Assembly (NCBI RefSeq): GCF_004359215.1
Contig: NW_027152031.1
Coordinates: 58,500-122,499 of the forward strand
Direction: 5' to 3'
Length of the DNA stretch: 64,000 bases
DNA from: Bremia lactucae
Taxonomy: Eukaryota > Oomycota > Peronosporomycetes > Peronosporales > Peronosporaceae
This document shows, piece after piece, positions 9,891 through 19,960 of this stretch (position 1 is the first letter of the stretch; each line of letters starts with the position of its first letter). The notes below the pieces were generated by a model, which did not search any database, had not been told where the DNA came from, and worked only from the letters and a program-made list of their open reading frames with translations. The position numbers and the translations under genes are program-made.

Positions 9891-10655
9891 TTTTGTAGCG
9901 TCCATAAGCGTGTGGATGTACTACGAGTGAGTGCGATCGCCTCATCTGTGGTACGGTCGTTAGTACGACTGCACAAGATCACAGTGGGATGACTACTCAC
10001 ACTGTGGAGTCAGCTGCCAGCGGCTGTGCGAATGCACAGGCAGCGCCGAAGGTCCACCACCCGAAGAAGTCGAGTGAATTGAGACATGAATGTACGCTAA
10101 GCAGGCGACATCCAAGGGAGATACGGGTTGTCCAAAAGGGACAACACGATGATCCTATCCTAGGTCGAGTAGAGAGTTGACCATAGAGGAGTAGCGAAGT
10201 CACAGTCGGAAGACGTTGAGGGAATAAGTCCTCACGTACTTAAGGAGAAATATCCTCAAGTAGTTAATGCTGAAGTGACTAGACTTCAGCAACCCGAGAG
10301 ATTAATCCCTCGGTAGCCTGTGGAAAAGGGGTCCCACGAAGAAACCGAGGCATTGAATAACTTGGTTAATGACGGATCAAGAGTAGGCGCTTATACTCTT
10401 GATCTGTTTGCGCTTCCGAAGTTAACTTCGGAGATAGCTCAATTACGAACCCTTGAACCAAAACGGTCTTGAGAGATCTGCATAGTTGCAGGATCAAGCC
10501 GATCGGCATACTCGTCAAAGAGGATGAATACGTAGCCAATATTCGTTTAGCGGTAAATTTTGCAGAGAACGAACGGGCTCTCAGCAGCTCATCGACGGAC
10601 GAAAGTGTTCTCGATGAAGACTCGGATTGAGATATATACTATAATCCTGGAAGTC
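9891..10655 (+). other. Protease to RT spacer of B-3
   Basis: Stop-rich sequence with short readable pieces, such as HTVESAASGCANAQAAPKV at 9996-10050. The same linker is recognisable in C-2 (24.5 kb, -) and C-3 (26.7-27.1 kb, +), so it is part of the element and not an insertion. No domain recognised. Confidence 0.5.
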
Positions 10656-11530
10656 ACTTAAGACAAATCTTTATCTAAAGATTTAATTGAATTCAGGGAT
10701 GTATTCCCTGAAGTAGTTCCATGCAATACTCGACATGAGATCGAGCTCAAATCTTGCTCGAAGTACTGTGTCATGAAGCAGTGGCCACTGCCTCTGGAAC
10801 AAGTACGTGCGATCGATAAATTCTTTATCGATCGATTAAAAGCGAGCCATGGAAGGGAGTCAACCTCCTCACATAGCTCTCCGACCTTCTGTGTGCGAAA
10901 GGCCACAGGCGAGTGGCGGGTAGTGCACGCATTTAATAAGTTGAATGCTGCAATGGTACCGGCTCAAACGTCGATACCTAGGAAATACGTAATCATAGAT
11001 GGTATGTCTAAGCGTACCATCTTTTCGTCTATGGATCTGATGGATGGATTTTACCAGATCCTTATGCGTGAACGGGATATCCCGTACGCAGCTGTGAGTA
11101 CTCCCATAGGGATGCTCTGGGAATGGCTAGTACTGCCACAGAGGCTTCGTAACGCCCCTGCAACATTCAACATATGCGTAACTAATCTGTTGAGACCGGT
11201 GCGAGAATTCGCACCGAGTTATGTCGACGATATATTCGTCCATAGCCAAGCTATGGATGGAAAGACGGACGTGGAAGCTCATCAAACTCACGTTCGACAA
11301 GTTCTTACACTTATGCGAAAGCACAAGTTGTACGCAAATCTCAAGAAGTGTATATTCGCTGCAAGCGAAATACCACTTCTTGCGGTGCATCGTCGGTAAC
11401 ACGGTGTACGCCCTCATCCTGGAAAGATAAAGGCAATTACCGACTGGCCAGTTGTAGTCGATGTCAAGGGACTTAGAAAGTTCCTTGGGCTAGCGGCGTA
11501 CTTGCACAAGTACTCACGCAATTATGCCGA
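10656..11530 (+). pseudogene. pol: Reverse transcriptase of B-3
   Basis: The best-preserved pol piece here is 208 codons open from 10773. It holds KQWPLPLEQVRAID, PTFCVRKATGEWRVVHAFNKLN, IFSSMDLMDGFYQI (catalytic Asp of motif A) and SYVDDIFVHS (YVDD at residues 150-153, codons 11220-11231). KKCIFAASEIPLL follows, and then a frameshift near 11390 before the FLGLAAYLHKYSRNYAE connection. It would copy element RNA into DNA. Upstream, 10680-10770 has LIEFRDVFPEVVP with stops. Confidence 0.85.
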
Positions 11531-11539
11531 GATGGCAGT

Positions 11540-12030
11540 TCATTTTCATTGTCTCTTAAAAAAACCAGAAATGATTATGGAACGCTGACTGTCAGCGTTC
11601 CTTTGAGGGCATCAAGCAAATCTTGATGCAATCACCCAACTTGGCGATTGCAGATCAAGACAGACCATTCCATGTGCTCTGTAACGCGAGCGACTTCGCA
11701 ATCGGCTGTGCTTTATTGTAATACGATACGGACGGAGCGGAGCGCGTCTTCTGTTAAGTGCATGACAAGTAACTCCTTGCCATGAGATATGCATGGCTAA
11801 AGTTAAGATCTATCTCCTCGTAGATAGACCGTTCATCGTATATACGGACCATGCCTCATTACGCACGGCCGTAAACAGTCCACACCTCTCGCAAAGAATG
11901 GCGAGGTGGCTCTTCTTCTTCGCGGAGTATAATTGTCCCCTGGAATATAAACTAGGACGAATTAATGTCGTCACTGATGCATTGTCACGCCGACCCGACT
12001 TCGAATCGGCTGCGCACTCCAACAGTGAAA
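11540..12030 (+). pseudogene. pol: RNase H of B-3
   Basis: Shifted frames hold NASDFAIGCALL (first catalytic Asp), the RQL-like loop and VYTDHASLR (third Asp, from 11840). The 3' piece 11793-12284 is open and ends RINVVTDALSRRPDFESA, the conserved end of Gypsy RNase H. It would degrade the RNA of the hybrid. It is broken by stops near 11720-11760. Confidence 0.75.
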
Positions 12031-12239
12031 ATAATCCCACTGTTGCAACAATTATTACGAGTGTTCCATCATCAGCTTTGTTTGATGACATAAAGAAAGC
12101 CTACACAGAAGATAAAGACCTTCTGCGTTTAATGGATCATCTGATGAATCAATCCAATAATATTTATAGATTTACCGGCCTTATATCGATCGTCATTAAA
12201 TCGAAACACAACACGCAACGGCTTACTGTACTACACAGC

Positions 12240-13460
12240 CGTTGCCGACGACACTCCATGTGTCGTCGTCCCAACTCACAATGATTTGCGCTTGGGAATC
12301 ATGTATGAGTGTCACGATGCACCAACAAGTGGGCATCGTGGACGTCTGAAAACTTATTTCACAGCAAGTCGCGACTTTTACTGGCCCCGCCAGTATCAGT
12401 TCGTGCGCAAGTACATTCGTGCTTGCGAGGTGTGTCAACGGGTGAAGCCTAGCCCTTCATCCCGTGCACCTCTACAAGCTCTACCACTTCCGGCTGAATG
12501 TTGGCAGTCCGTATCTATGGACTTCGTCTTCGGAGTTTCTGAAGACGATTACAAAAACAACGAAATCCTTGTTTTTGTAGACAGATTCAGCAAGATGGTA
12601 CATCTTGTTGCAGTAGCAGAGCCAATCACGGCTCCGGGCTGTGCCCGTGGCTTTATCGACACGGTATTCAGACTCCACGTTTTACCCCTTGAGCTGGTCT
12701 CCGATAGAGATCCACGGTTCACGGCGGAGTTTTGGCAATCGTGTTTGATCTCTCAGAACACGGCTGACTACGTCAATTCCTGATCATCCGGAGACATGCG
12801 GTCAGACGGAACGCGTCAATCGCGTCCTCGAAGATGTTATTGCTCATCACGCGTCGAAATTATCGACGACGCGCATGATGTCGATGTTAAAGCAGTCGAC
12901 ATCGAAAGATAAAAACTCAGCAATAGTTATGATACTATTGCTCTTAAAAAGAATATAGTACGAGCGAGTAATCCCTCGCTGAAGAAGAGAAAGATCGCGT
13001 GACAGTGCGCACAAAGCGCATTTAAACATACAAAACGAATGAGTCACAAGAGGAATTTCTGCTGGCTCGAGAATCAGTAGTCCATTTCGTACAGGATTCT
13101 ATTTCTAACGCAGTGGACCGGCAGAAACGGAGCGCATACAAACATGGAAGAGCAAATATTTTTTTCATATAAAATGAATGACCTAATGACCTACTACTAT
13201 CTACGGTAAACTTACCGAAGCGTGTAGTCACTAATGTGGGTAGTAGTAAGCTATTACTTAACTTCATTGGGCCATTCTGTGTACTGCATCGCAGAGGCAA
13301 TGCGTACACAATAGAATTGCCACGAAAGATGCGAACGCATACTACCTTTTACGTTGGTCGGCTCCGTCCGAACCATCAGTACGCGGTTTCTTCCGCGGAC
13401 GGATCTGACCACGCCTTTCAAGAACCCTCAAAAGATGTTTGTGATCACGAGCTAGACTCT
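12240..13460 (+). pseudogene. pol: Integrase of B-3
   Basis: 12286-12783 is open and carries the H2C2 zinc finger (HDAPTSGHRG...CEVCQRVK) and two core acidic residues (MDFVFG and VSDRDPRF). After a stop, QTERVNRVLED near 12790-12830 supplies the third region (Glu). A degenerate Lys/Arg-rich stretch follows (12870-13200). The GPY/F module FIGPFCVLHRRGNAYTIELP is at 13262-13325, then FYVGRLRPNHQY. It would insert element DNA. It is disrupted between 12783 and 13236. Confidence 0.85.
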
Positions 13461-14961
13461 CATGTTGAGCATGGAGATTCTCATGCCGAATTCGAAGTTC
13501 CTCGAAATCGCGATGAGCTGACGACAGCTCATCACGAAGAGCGTGATATTTCCGTTCGTACTCCAACATTGAGTACGCACACTTCGAACGGTTGGAAGAC
13601 CGTTCGATATTGTGAGCCTGCACCGTCTGCTCTTACGAGCGACGCTTACCGCACTCGTGATCAAGTCCCCCTCCAAATCATGGAGGAAGCGATCGAGTTT
13701 GTCGATCTTCGACTCTAGATCCGACACATGTGTCGGATCTAATTTTCCCTCCTCCGCCACAACCATTGGTGGATTCCCACGGTGGTCAACGTTCCTTGTG
13801 GAACGTATTCAAAACCACGTGAGGTGAAGGGGCAGCGAACGAGTTATCTTGTTCGCTGGCGCGGTTATCCAACTTCACATGACAGCCGGGGGTCTCGTTC
13901 CCAGCTGGATGTTGACGTTGAGGGCCTCGTTCGTCAGTATGACGAAACCCATCCGATGGATCTGAAGGTCCATCGGAAAATACGCGCCCCTGGCGCCTGT
14001 AAATTGATTGCAAAACGTCAATCGAATCGCGCATCTCGATAGAGGTGCGAGCCCTTCCCCAGTGCGAATAAAGGGAATAGCCCCAAGGGAAAACCGATAC
14101 AGTTTTAACTCTTGCACCGGTTAAAGTTCGTTTTCAAACTTAACGCAACTCGGGTTAAGTTGTAGACATTGCGAATAAAGGCGTTCCAGGCTTGCATCAA
14201 CGATCTTTTATCTCGCTTGTTGTTGCCATTATACCATCGATGCTTAAGAAAAGCATCGAGATAAAAATCTTCCTCCGCGCGAAAGTTCTTCGCGCTGGGA
14301 TCAAGGCCATGTAGCTTTATCATTTTAAATAAGGAATAGTTATTATGAGGAGAAGTCTCTCCAGACAAGCTACTGACAAGCCGTTCGGGCAAAATGCACG
14401 GCTTCTTCTCAGGGTAACTTGAGACATTATACTGTCTGCACCCCCCTGAGTGGTACCCACTGAAGAAGGGGTAGCACAAGAACTTTTATTACGATAGTTT
14501 ACACCATCGCCATCACCACGCACAGAGATAAGTGCGGGTGACGGCACGGTGCTGGCGAAGGAAAATCATCCTCATTGTCGGAACCAAACATGATATAGCG
14601 AACGCTATTAGCACGACTGCCCGATTGAACTCCTCATTCGAAGGCTCGTTTTGTCAGTCGCCTGACGACTTTCAGGCGACTGTTCCACTCTCCCCGAGTC
14701 GGCCATCTCGCCCGACTCGCATTCATAGTCGACCTCCAAAGAGTGTTATGTGGTGTCTCACAACGTGTACCCGCAACATTTAGTGTTGCAGGAGAAGATG
14801 ATACTACGGCAGACGTAATGTCTGCCGCAATAGACAATAATGCGTCGCCCGCGGCTGCATGTACCGCAGCCGAAGATTCCGCACTATTCGCTGACCGCAT
14901 GGACCCGTTAAACATGCGATAGAATTGAAATTGACGGTTCTGACCAGTCAACATCATTTTC
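13342..14961 (-). pseudogene. aORF of B-3 (antisense, about 540 codons with breaks)
   Basis: The minus strand runs from the ATG near 14957 (MMLTGQNRQF), 75 bp inside the PPT. Pieces in order: Ala/Ser-rich N-terminus (14634-14963); acidic VDYECESGEMADSG in a shifted frame; 14105-14479 with KLHGLDPSAKNFRAEED...DAFLKHRWYNGNNKRDKRSLMQAWNAF; and 13342-13623, a 93-codon open coiled coil (YERKYHALRDELSSAHRDF, then HESLARDHKHLLRVLERR). The last 700 bp overlap the pol linker and chromodomain on the other strand. Layout and sequence recur in B-1, B-2 and family C. Function unknown; predicted helical, possibly oligomeric. A shared chance antisense frame remains possible. Confidence 0.55.
13461..14042 (+). 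pseudogene. pol: Linker and chromodomain of B-3
   Basis: After the GPY/F module comes a hydrophilic linker of about 110 residues with no regular pattern (to 13718, open). The chromodomain follows (13782-14042): VKGQRTSYLVRWRGYPTSHDS...SQLDVDVEGLVRQYDE. The aromatic/basic pattern fits a histone-reading module guiding integration. The antisense strand of the linker encodes a regular coiled coil, the aORF C-terminus. Confidence 0.8.
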
Positions 14962-15018
14962 ACTTAAGTGGCCGTATAGTGACCAATCAATTTAATGATA
15001 GTCAGAGTGATTGTCGTT

Positions 15019-15032
15019 TAAGGGGGGAGTGA
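15019..15032 (+). other. Polypurine tract of B-3
   Basis: TAAGGGGGGAGTGA directly precedes the 3' LTR at 15033. Confidence 0.75.
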
Positions 15033-15471
15033 TGTAACGGCGTGTATCGTTACATGAAATTAACACTTAAAGGTTGTTGATTAATATATTATCTAAAAGG
15101 TAGGGAATATTTAGGGAATATTACTTTACATAGTAAAATTCGGAAAGCTTATCCATTGGTCGATATAGGTGATTATATCTACTTGCTTCGCGCTCCAGTC
15201 AGCACTGGACGCGCGCAAAGAGAGAGACAGATAATACTTTATCTGTCTGTTTTGTATTTGTATATAATAAGTTAGTAGAAAATAGATAAAAAGAGATGGA
15301 CTCAATTCTGTTAATACAGTTACTTTTTACCCTGTTTAAAGCAAGTGTATTAAAGAGAGTCTCTCTCTGCACGTACTAATGTACGTGAAGTGACGTGTGG
15401 CACCACTTGCACTGAAGCAGTGCAAAGTGGACTAGTACTGAAGCAGTACAAGTCGGTAATGCCCCGTTATT
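15033..15471 (+). repeat. Family B LTR (3' LTR of B-3)
   Basis: TGTAACGGCGTG...GCCCCGTTATT, where the terminal CA has mutated to TT. The target duplication CAAGC follows at 15472-15476. Confidence 0.85.
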
Positions 15472-15730
15472 CAAGCCTTAAGAAGGCAATAGACCCTTTA
15501 AGATCAAAAGGAAAACTGAGCTTTATTTACTTATTTAAATCTTAAATCTTACCCTAGCTAATTTACAATAGATTTTGGCCACCAGATTTATATCTGGCGG
15601 CTGCCACACATGTTACCCATAATAAATGGGATTTTAGTAGTTATCTAATTTTTAAATAGAACAAATAGGTATTTACCCATAAAGTAAATGTACCACAACA
15701 ACGTTTCACCAACCGATTTGTCTTCATTAC
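15472..15730 (-). repeat. Family A LTR, right part after B-3
   Basis: Continues the LTR interrupted at 7823. It contains the LTR hairpin (CCAGAT-TTAT-ATCTGG near 15584) and the terminal block AAATGTACCACAACAACG. The PPT-side end is shortened (CATTAC then CATCAGAC). With internal sequence to its right, it is the 3' LTR of a minus-strand A element. Confidence 0.75.
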
Positions 15731-15831
15731 CATCAGACTGTTGACACCTAGTGACAGCATTCGCTTCATTTCGTCTATAAAGTTGAAATATAAGCAACTA
15801 ACCGTTTGGTTGTGTTTTGCATTCCTTTGTC

Positions 15832-16485
15832 TAATGACAACAAAGCGTGAGTCATCGACACCTAGCTTCTCCCCAAACGATGAGTTGCAGGTAGACTATA
15901 TGAGTCACAACTTATCGGGGGAAAAAGCAGAAGAGCCTCGCTCATGTACACCTCGGCGTGAGATGAATCCCGTCGGGCTCCAAATCCGTCCCAGAACGTG
16001 GTGCCGCGGGCGTTTTAGCTACATTACACCGGACGCCGGTCTCTGGGTCCAATATCATCACGAATCCGCTCGATGAAGAGCAAGAGCGGCAAACCTCATT
16101 GAGGAACAAGCTCGTCGTCGAGCTGTAGAGATACCGAAAACAAAAACTCACAGTTAATACCGATACACTCCACTTAGTGTGGAAGAGCGTCTCAAAGAGA
16201 TCACGGGTCACAGCTTGGCCATCTGGACCTTCGGACCCACGGCGAGAAGAGGAGCTCGCTGCTCGCGACGCTCATCATGAGCGATACCTTACGTTCAAGG
16301 TTATGACGCGAGGTCAGTATCTGACGCGTTTGCGTGATCAGGCCCGTGGCGCTATAGTGACCTCAATGATGTAAATTCCGATCGTTTTGTTTCCGAGCGA
16401 ATCAAAAAGCGAAAACGACGCTTCGTTTGAGACCTGAGTCCATCGGGCCCGCCACCTCCGCAATATTTGGAATATTAGAGAGTCT
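15832..16485 (+). pseudogene. aORF of A-1, N-terminal half
   Basis: The ATG near 15832 (MTTKRESSTPSFS) corresponds to MIIKRES at 52805. After about 80 codons a frameshift leads to NIITNPLDEEQER (16045-16085), then stops, then RDAHHERYLTFKVMTRGQYLTRLRDQARGA at 16258-16360. This is the same protein as at 52908-53423. Antisense to the element's pol direction. Function unknown. Confidence 0.5.
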
Positions 16486-17145
16486 GTGGATGTGGCTAAT
16501 GTTCGTTTAAAACGGAAGCTTCGCTTCGACTTCGCCAAGCTTAAGGCCAAAGGCCAGTTACGTTTGGCGCTTATGCCACAAAACGAGTATAGGCCTACCC
16601 AATATTTCAGTGCTTCGGTTGACCGTGCAACCATGGATCGAAGCCGCACTGAGGCCATTGATCCACCTATTCCCAACATTAGTTGTGGGAAGCGTCGTTT
16701 AGCGCAAGTTGATCCTGAGCTTGGCGCTCAAAAACGTCAACGGCGTACGGGCAATCTTGCCGAAGAGGTACCTCAAACTCCCACGGGATTTCAGAAGAGG
16801 GTTACCCAAGCCACGTCACCAGATACTTTATTAGCTTTTACGACGGCGTCTCCACGTAAAATTGAAGGTTCCCTCACGCATCAAGCAGCGCGGGAGGGGG
16901 CCGAAATCTCGGCGAAAGCATTTGGTGCTCCAAAGCACGAGTTGCTACTTTTTCGCGATGGCCTTGCTCGGGTAGAGGGCTCTTTTGAGGCGGTTCAAAA
17001 CCGCCTTTCAATGCTGGAACGTCAGCAGCCTCGTTTATATGGTCAACTGGACATCCTGGTGCAGATACAAGAGTCTGAGCCACGGCCGTCTTTTTCGGCG
17101 CACGCGCCTTCAACTCCACGTGGGAAGGGTTCCGATATGGCTTAA
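16486..17145 (+). CDS. aORF of A-1, C-terminal half: 219 open codons
   Basis: One of the longest uninterrupted frames of the window, lying antisense to integrase and the chromodomain. It is basic and helical at the start (RLKRKLRFDFAKLKAKGQLR), then has a Pro/Arg-rich middle (KRQRRTGNLAEEVP, NLS-like). A coiled-coil end follows (FEAVQNRLSMLERQQPRLYGQLDILVQIQE) and a Pro/Ser tail. The copies at 53.4-54.1 and 61.1-61.8 kb encode the same protein with breaks. On the opposite strand pol is interrupted, so the antisense frame is the better preserved here. Role unknown; nuclear targeting is only suggested by the basic cluster. Confidence 0.55.
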   Translation: MDVANVRLKRKLRFDFAKLKAKGQLRLALMPQNEYRPTQYFSASVDRATMDRSRTEAIDPPIPNISCGKRRLAQVDPELGAQKRQRRTGNLAEEVPQTPTGFQKRVTQATSPDTLLAFTTASPRKIEGSLTHQAAREGAEISAKAFGAPKHELLLFRDGLARVEGSFEAVQNRLSMLERQQPRLYGQLDILVQIQESEPRPSFSAHAPSTPRGKGSDMA

Positions 17146-17391
17146 GCATGCCGACGTAGAACACTGGGTGTGTGCGCAACTTGCTAGGAGGGTTAGCGTG
17201 TAAGCTAGATCCTTCTTGGCCACGCCCGTAAACGCTCCAAAAAAACGCTGGCGCAATTTGGTCTTGAAGACCGCGGAAACCAAGTTAGTAGGTAGACTTT
17301 TGGCGTTTAGTAAAACTCGGTATCCGACCACATAAGAATTAATACAGCTTCTGCCTTCGGCATCCGCGATCTTCTTGAGACGCTCGTCCAC
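16740..17391 (-). pseudogene. pol: Integrase C-terminus and chromodomain remnant of A-1
   Basis: The minus strand encodes INSYVVGYRVLLNAKSLPTNLVSAVFKTK, then HPVFYVGMLKPYRNPSHV (GPY/F-type end) near 17170-17120. A linker and PPALLDARGNLQFYVE near 16880-16840, the chromodomain start, follow. The core chromodomain is damaged. Upstream integrase is absent because of the inverted junction at 17391. Confidence 0.7.
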
Positions 17392-17759
17392 ACTAAGCGG
17401 AGTGAATCTATATCACTATAAGTCTTAGCTTTCGCTATCTCGGCGGCTCGACGACGAGCTTGTTCCTCTATGAGGATAATCCGCTCTTGCTCTTCATCGA
17501 GCGGATTTGAGATGATGTTGGAATCAGGGTCCCGTGTCCTACTCAATGCAGTTAAAACATCAGCGGCACCACGTTCTGGAAACGGATTCGGGGGCCGCCG
17601 ACGTTCAATCGGAGGAGAAGGCGCGTAAGAGCGACGCTCTTTCTCCCCACCCTCTGGTGGAGAGTGACTTTCAAAGTCCACCATCCCCTCATCGTCGAGG
17701 AAGGTGCTCAGAGATTGTGACTCACGCTTGATGTCATAGGACAAAGGAAAGAAAAACAC
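17391..17759 (-). pseudogene. Second aORF N-terminus in A-1, inverted
   Basis: The minus strand encodes KRESQSLSTFLDDEGMVDF, an Arg/Pro-rich segment and PDSNIISNPLDEEQERIILIEEQARRRAAEIAKAK. At SADERLK-like sequence near 17391 it runs into integrase. This N-terminus is more complete than the one at 52805, which lacks about 110 bp. The likely ATG (17735) is followed by a 1-bp deletion. Confidence 0.55.
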
Positions 17760-17848
17760 AACCGAACGATTAGCTTTTTAGGTTCCAACCTCAAAGAGGA
17801 AATGAAGCGAATGTTGTCACTCGATGTCAACGGTCTGATGGGGGAGGG

Positions 17849-18330
17849 TGTAATGGGGCACACATCGGTTGGAGAACCGTTGTTGTGGTACATTTACTTT
17901 ATGGGTAAAGTACCCTTTTATCTAATTTTAGAATAGTTAGTTACTTAAATCCCATTTATTATGGGAAAAATATGGTCGCCGCTAGATATAAATCTGGCGG
18001 CCGAAATCTATTTTAAATTAGCTATGGTAAGAGTTAGATTAAAATAATTAAGTAAGGTGCAGTTCCCCTTTTGATTTTAAAGCGTTAAGTGCCTTCCTAA
18101 GGCTTGCGCACTAATCTGTAAGAGATAGAAGCCTTTCTAAGGTATATCCTCTCGGGCACTAGTTGCCACTTGGTTCTACGAACATCTGAATCCCATGAAC
18201 TAGGATTTCTTAAGCTTTAATAGCTTGTACAACTCCCTGAGTTGTTAAACCCATTAGTTCAATAGAACTAAGCGACTCTCTGAGTCTGAAAGTCTTCCTG
18301 TGACTTTAGAAGCGGCGTAGCTCCGCTACA
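17849..18330 (+). repeat. Family A LTR with PPT
   Basis: A complete 482-bp LTR, TGTAATGGGGCACACATCGG...GTAGCTCCGCTACA. GATGGGGGAGGG immediately left is the clearest A-family polypurine tract and fixes the LTR as plus-oriented. Confidence 0.85.
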
Positions 18331-18585
18331 GCAGGTGCTAAGGGCTTACAGTACGCCGCAAAATTAAGGTGGATAAGCCACTAAGTAATATCTGCTCAGT
18401 ACAAGCAACTCAAAATTGCATAAGATATCAAGCAATATCTGCTTCATCCAAGCGAGCACAAAATCGCACTGTGCTCGTTAGGCAATAGGCACATTCTTCG
18501 CTGAAGCGGCAAAAATGTTATGTTGCTGCTACTTAATGTCACTATTGACGTCACTTCCCTTGCTTTCGGTCGATTGTTGGAAGAC
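18331..18585. other. 255 bp with no recognised content
   Basis: Flank of the A LTR; moderately AT-rich. No ORF, RNA or repeat that I recognise. A primer-site remnant is doubtful. Confidence 0.3.
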
Positions 18586-18712
18586 TAATGTGTCGTGTGA
18601 CGATTGGCGGGGTTGATCCAAACTAAATTAACCGATCAATAAAACTGATGTCTAATTTGGTAGTAGTAAAACTATTAAGGAATAGTTTAATAGATAAAAT
18701 AATTATAAGGGA
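18586..18712 (-). repeat. Family C LTR fragment
   Basis: GACGATTGGCGGGGTTGATCC and the following 100 bp match the C LTRs at 26475 and 51245 (minus orientation). It is truncated at both ends. Confidence 0.55.
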
Positions 18713-18895
18713 GCCGATGTAGCCACACACACCCTTTTGGTATTGCCATGACCCGTTCCCGTCTGTATTAAATAAAAACGTCATATGCAATATTTTCATT
18801 GTATGGTTATTTCACTGCATCCAAAAATCAACAGTTATTCCACTACCTGAAAAAACATTACGAAATCGCTAAAGCCACACGCCCTTTATCTACAT
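18713..18895. repeat. Unclassified repeat R1, copy 1
   Basis: GCCGATGTAGCCACACACACC, then CCCTTTTGGTATTGCC...CCCGTCTGT. Related to 20869-21095 by the pieces CCGAT-TAGCCACAC and the CCCTTTTGG...CCCCGTCTG block. No coding content. Confidence 0.35.
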
Positions 18896-19960
18896 GAGAG
18901 GATAACAATAATGCTCTCACTAGTGAGGAGAACGACATCTCCGCAGTGCGCACCGGTCGCACTGAAGACAAAAACAAAAGCGAAAAATCGAGTCAGCAGG
19001 AGATTTCCTGCTGGCTAGAGAAGCAGTGGTCCGTTTCGTACAGGATTCCATCGCTGATGCAATGGACTGACAGAAACGGAACTCTGACAAAATGGAAGAG
19101 CAAGCATTCTTTCATTCAATGTGATCTAGTTCTACTGTCTACGGTAAACCTATCAAAATATGTGTTAAAATATGTGGCAGTAATAAATTACTGCCCAGGG
19201 ATATCGGCCCGTTTAGTGTACTGCACCGCCAAGGCAATGCGTACGCGATCGAGCTGCCTATTAGAATACGTACGCATCTTACGCTTCATGCCGGGCGTCT
19301 TCGCCCGTACCATCCGTACGAAGTTTTTTCCGCCTCCAAATTAAACCAGGCACCCGCCAAAGCCTGATGGTCCCGGGCCAAAGCGTGATAGTCTCGGGTC
19401 AAAGTATGGTTCTCATAAACCAGCGATCCACTTTTTCCTCCAAGGAACAGATCTTTTGACGAGCTGTCACCAGCTCGTTTGAAGGGACTGATCTGTCGTT
19501 TCGCTCGCAAGTTGATCAACCGCAACTTGCGCACAATTTTTCAAATGTTCGCGGGCAACGCGGTCGACCGTCGTCACTATGTCGCGACGATGGAATCGCT
19601 CGTGATCAATGTCCTCCCGTAAATAATGGAGAGCATCAGCCAAGTCACGATTTTGGCTTTGGTTCGGCGAATGAGGCGGACCCGATTTTTCCTCTTTCTC
19701 CACATCGATTGACGGGTTCGAGTGGTGAGAAGCGCTTTATGGGTGAACGCTTCTTGAACCACCGTGATATAAAAGGGGTTCGAACGAGTTATCTCGTTCG
19801 ATAGCGAGGGTATTCATCTACGCATGATAGTTGGAGACCCCGTTTGTCTACTGATGATGGACGAGACCCATCCTCCTGGAGGGAGGGTCCATCAGAGAAT
19901 GAGCGCTTTCCGCGCTCGTAAAAGATTAGAGGTTCTCAATCCCTTCGCGCATCCCACAAG
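18896..19960 (+). pseudogene. pol: Integrase C-terminus and chromodomain of C-1
   Basis: In shifted frames: the post-core region (19000-19130); IGPFSVLHRQGNAYAIELPIR at 19203-19265, the GPY/F module; and HAGRLRPYHPYE after it. Next is a hydrophilic linker, then the chromodomain near 19740-19860 (NHRDIKGVRTSYLVR, stop, RGYSSTHDSWRP). Stops and a frameshift inactivate it. Confidence 0.65.

Larger units (their letters stand above)
7824..15471 (+). mobile_element. B-3: near full-length family B Gypsy chromovirus
   Basis: A 7,648-bp plus-strand element with both LTRs (413 and 439 bp), PBS, gag, protease, RT, RNase H, integrase, chromodomain, antisense aORF and PPT. It is flanked by the 5-bp target duplication CAAGC, and the interrupted sequence is an A LTR. 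Every pol domain carries frameshifts or stops, and the LTRs have diverged, so this is an old insertion. Confidence 0.9.
15472..18330. mobile_element. A-1: two inverted 3' ends of family A elements
   Basis: From the left: a minus-orientation LTR, aORF (+) and integrase C-terminus (-). At about 17391 this joins the aORF N-terminus (-), a PPT (GGGGGAGGG) and a plus-orientation LTR (17849-18330). Both outer ends are therefore 3' LTRs pointing outwards, with no 5' half present. The junction joins integrase directly to the aORF in inverted orientation. Confidence 0.7.

Noticed and set aside
18946..19344. 132-codon plus-strand frame as a separate gene
   Set aside because: It is out of frame with the C-1 integrase C-terminus, whose GPY/F motif is in the neighbouring frame.
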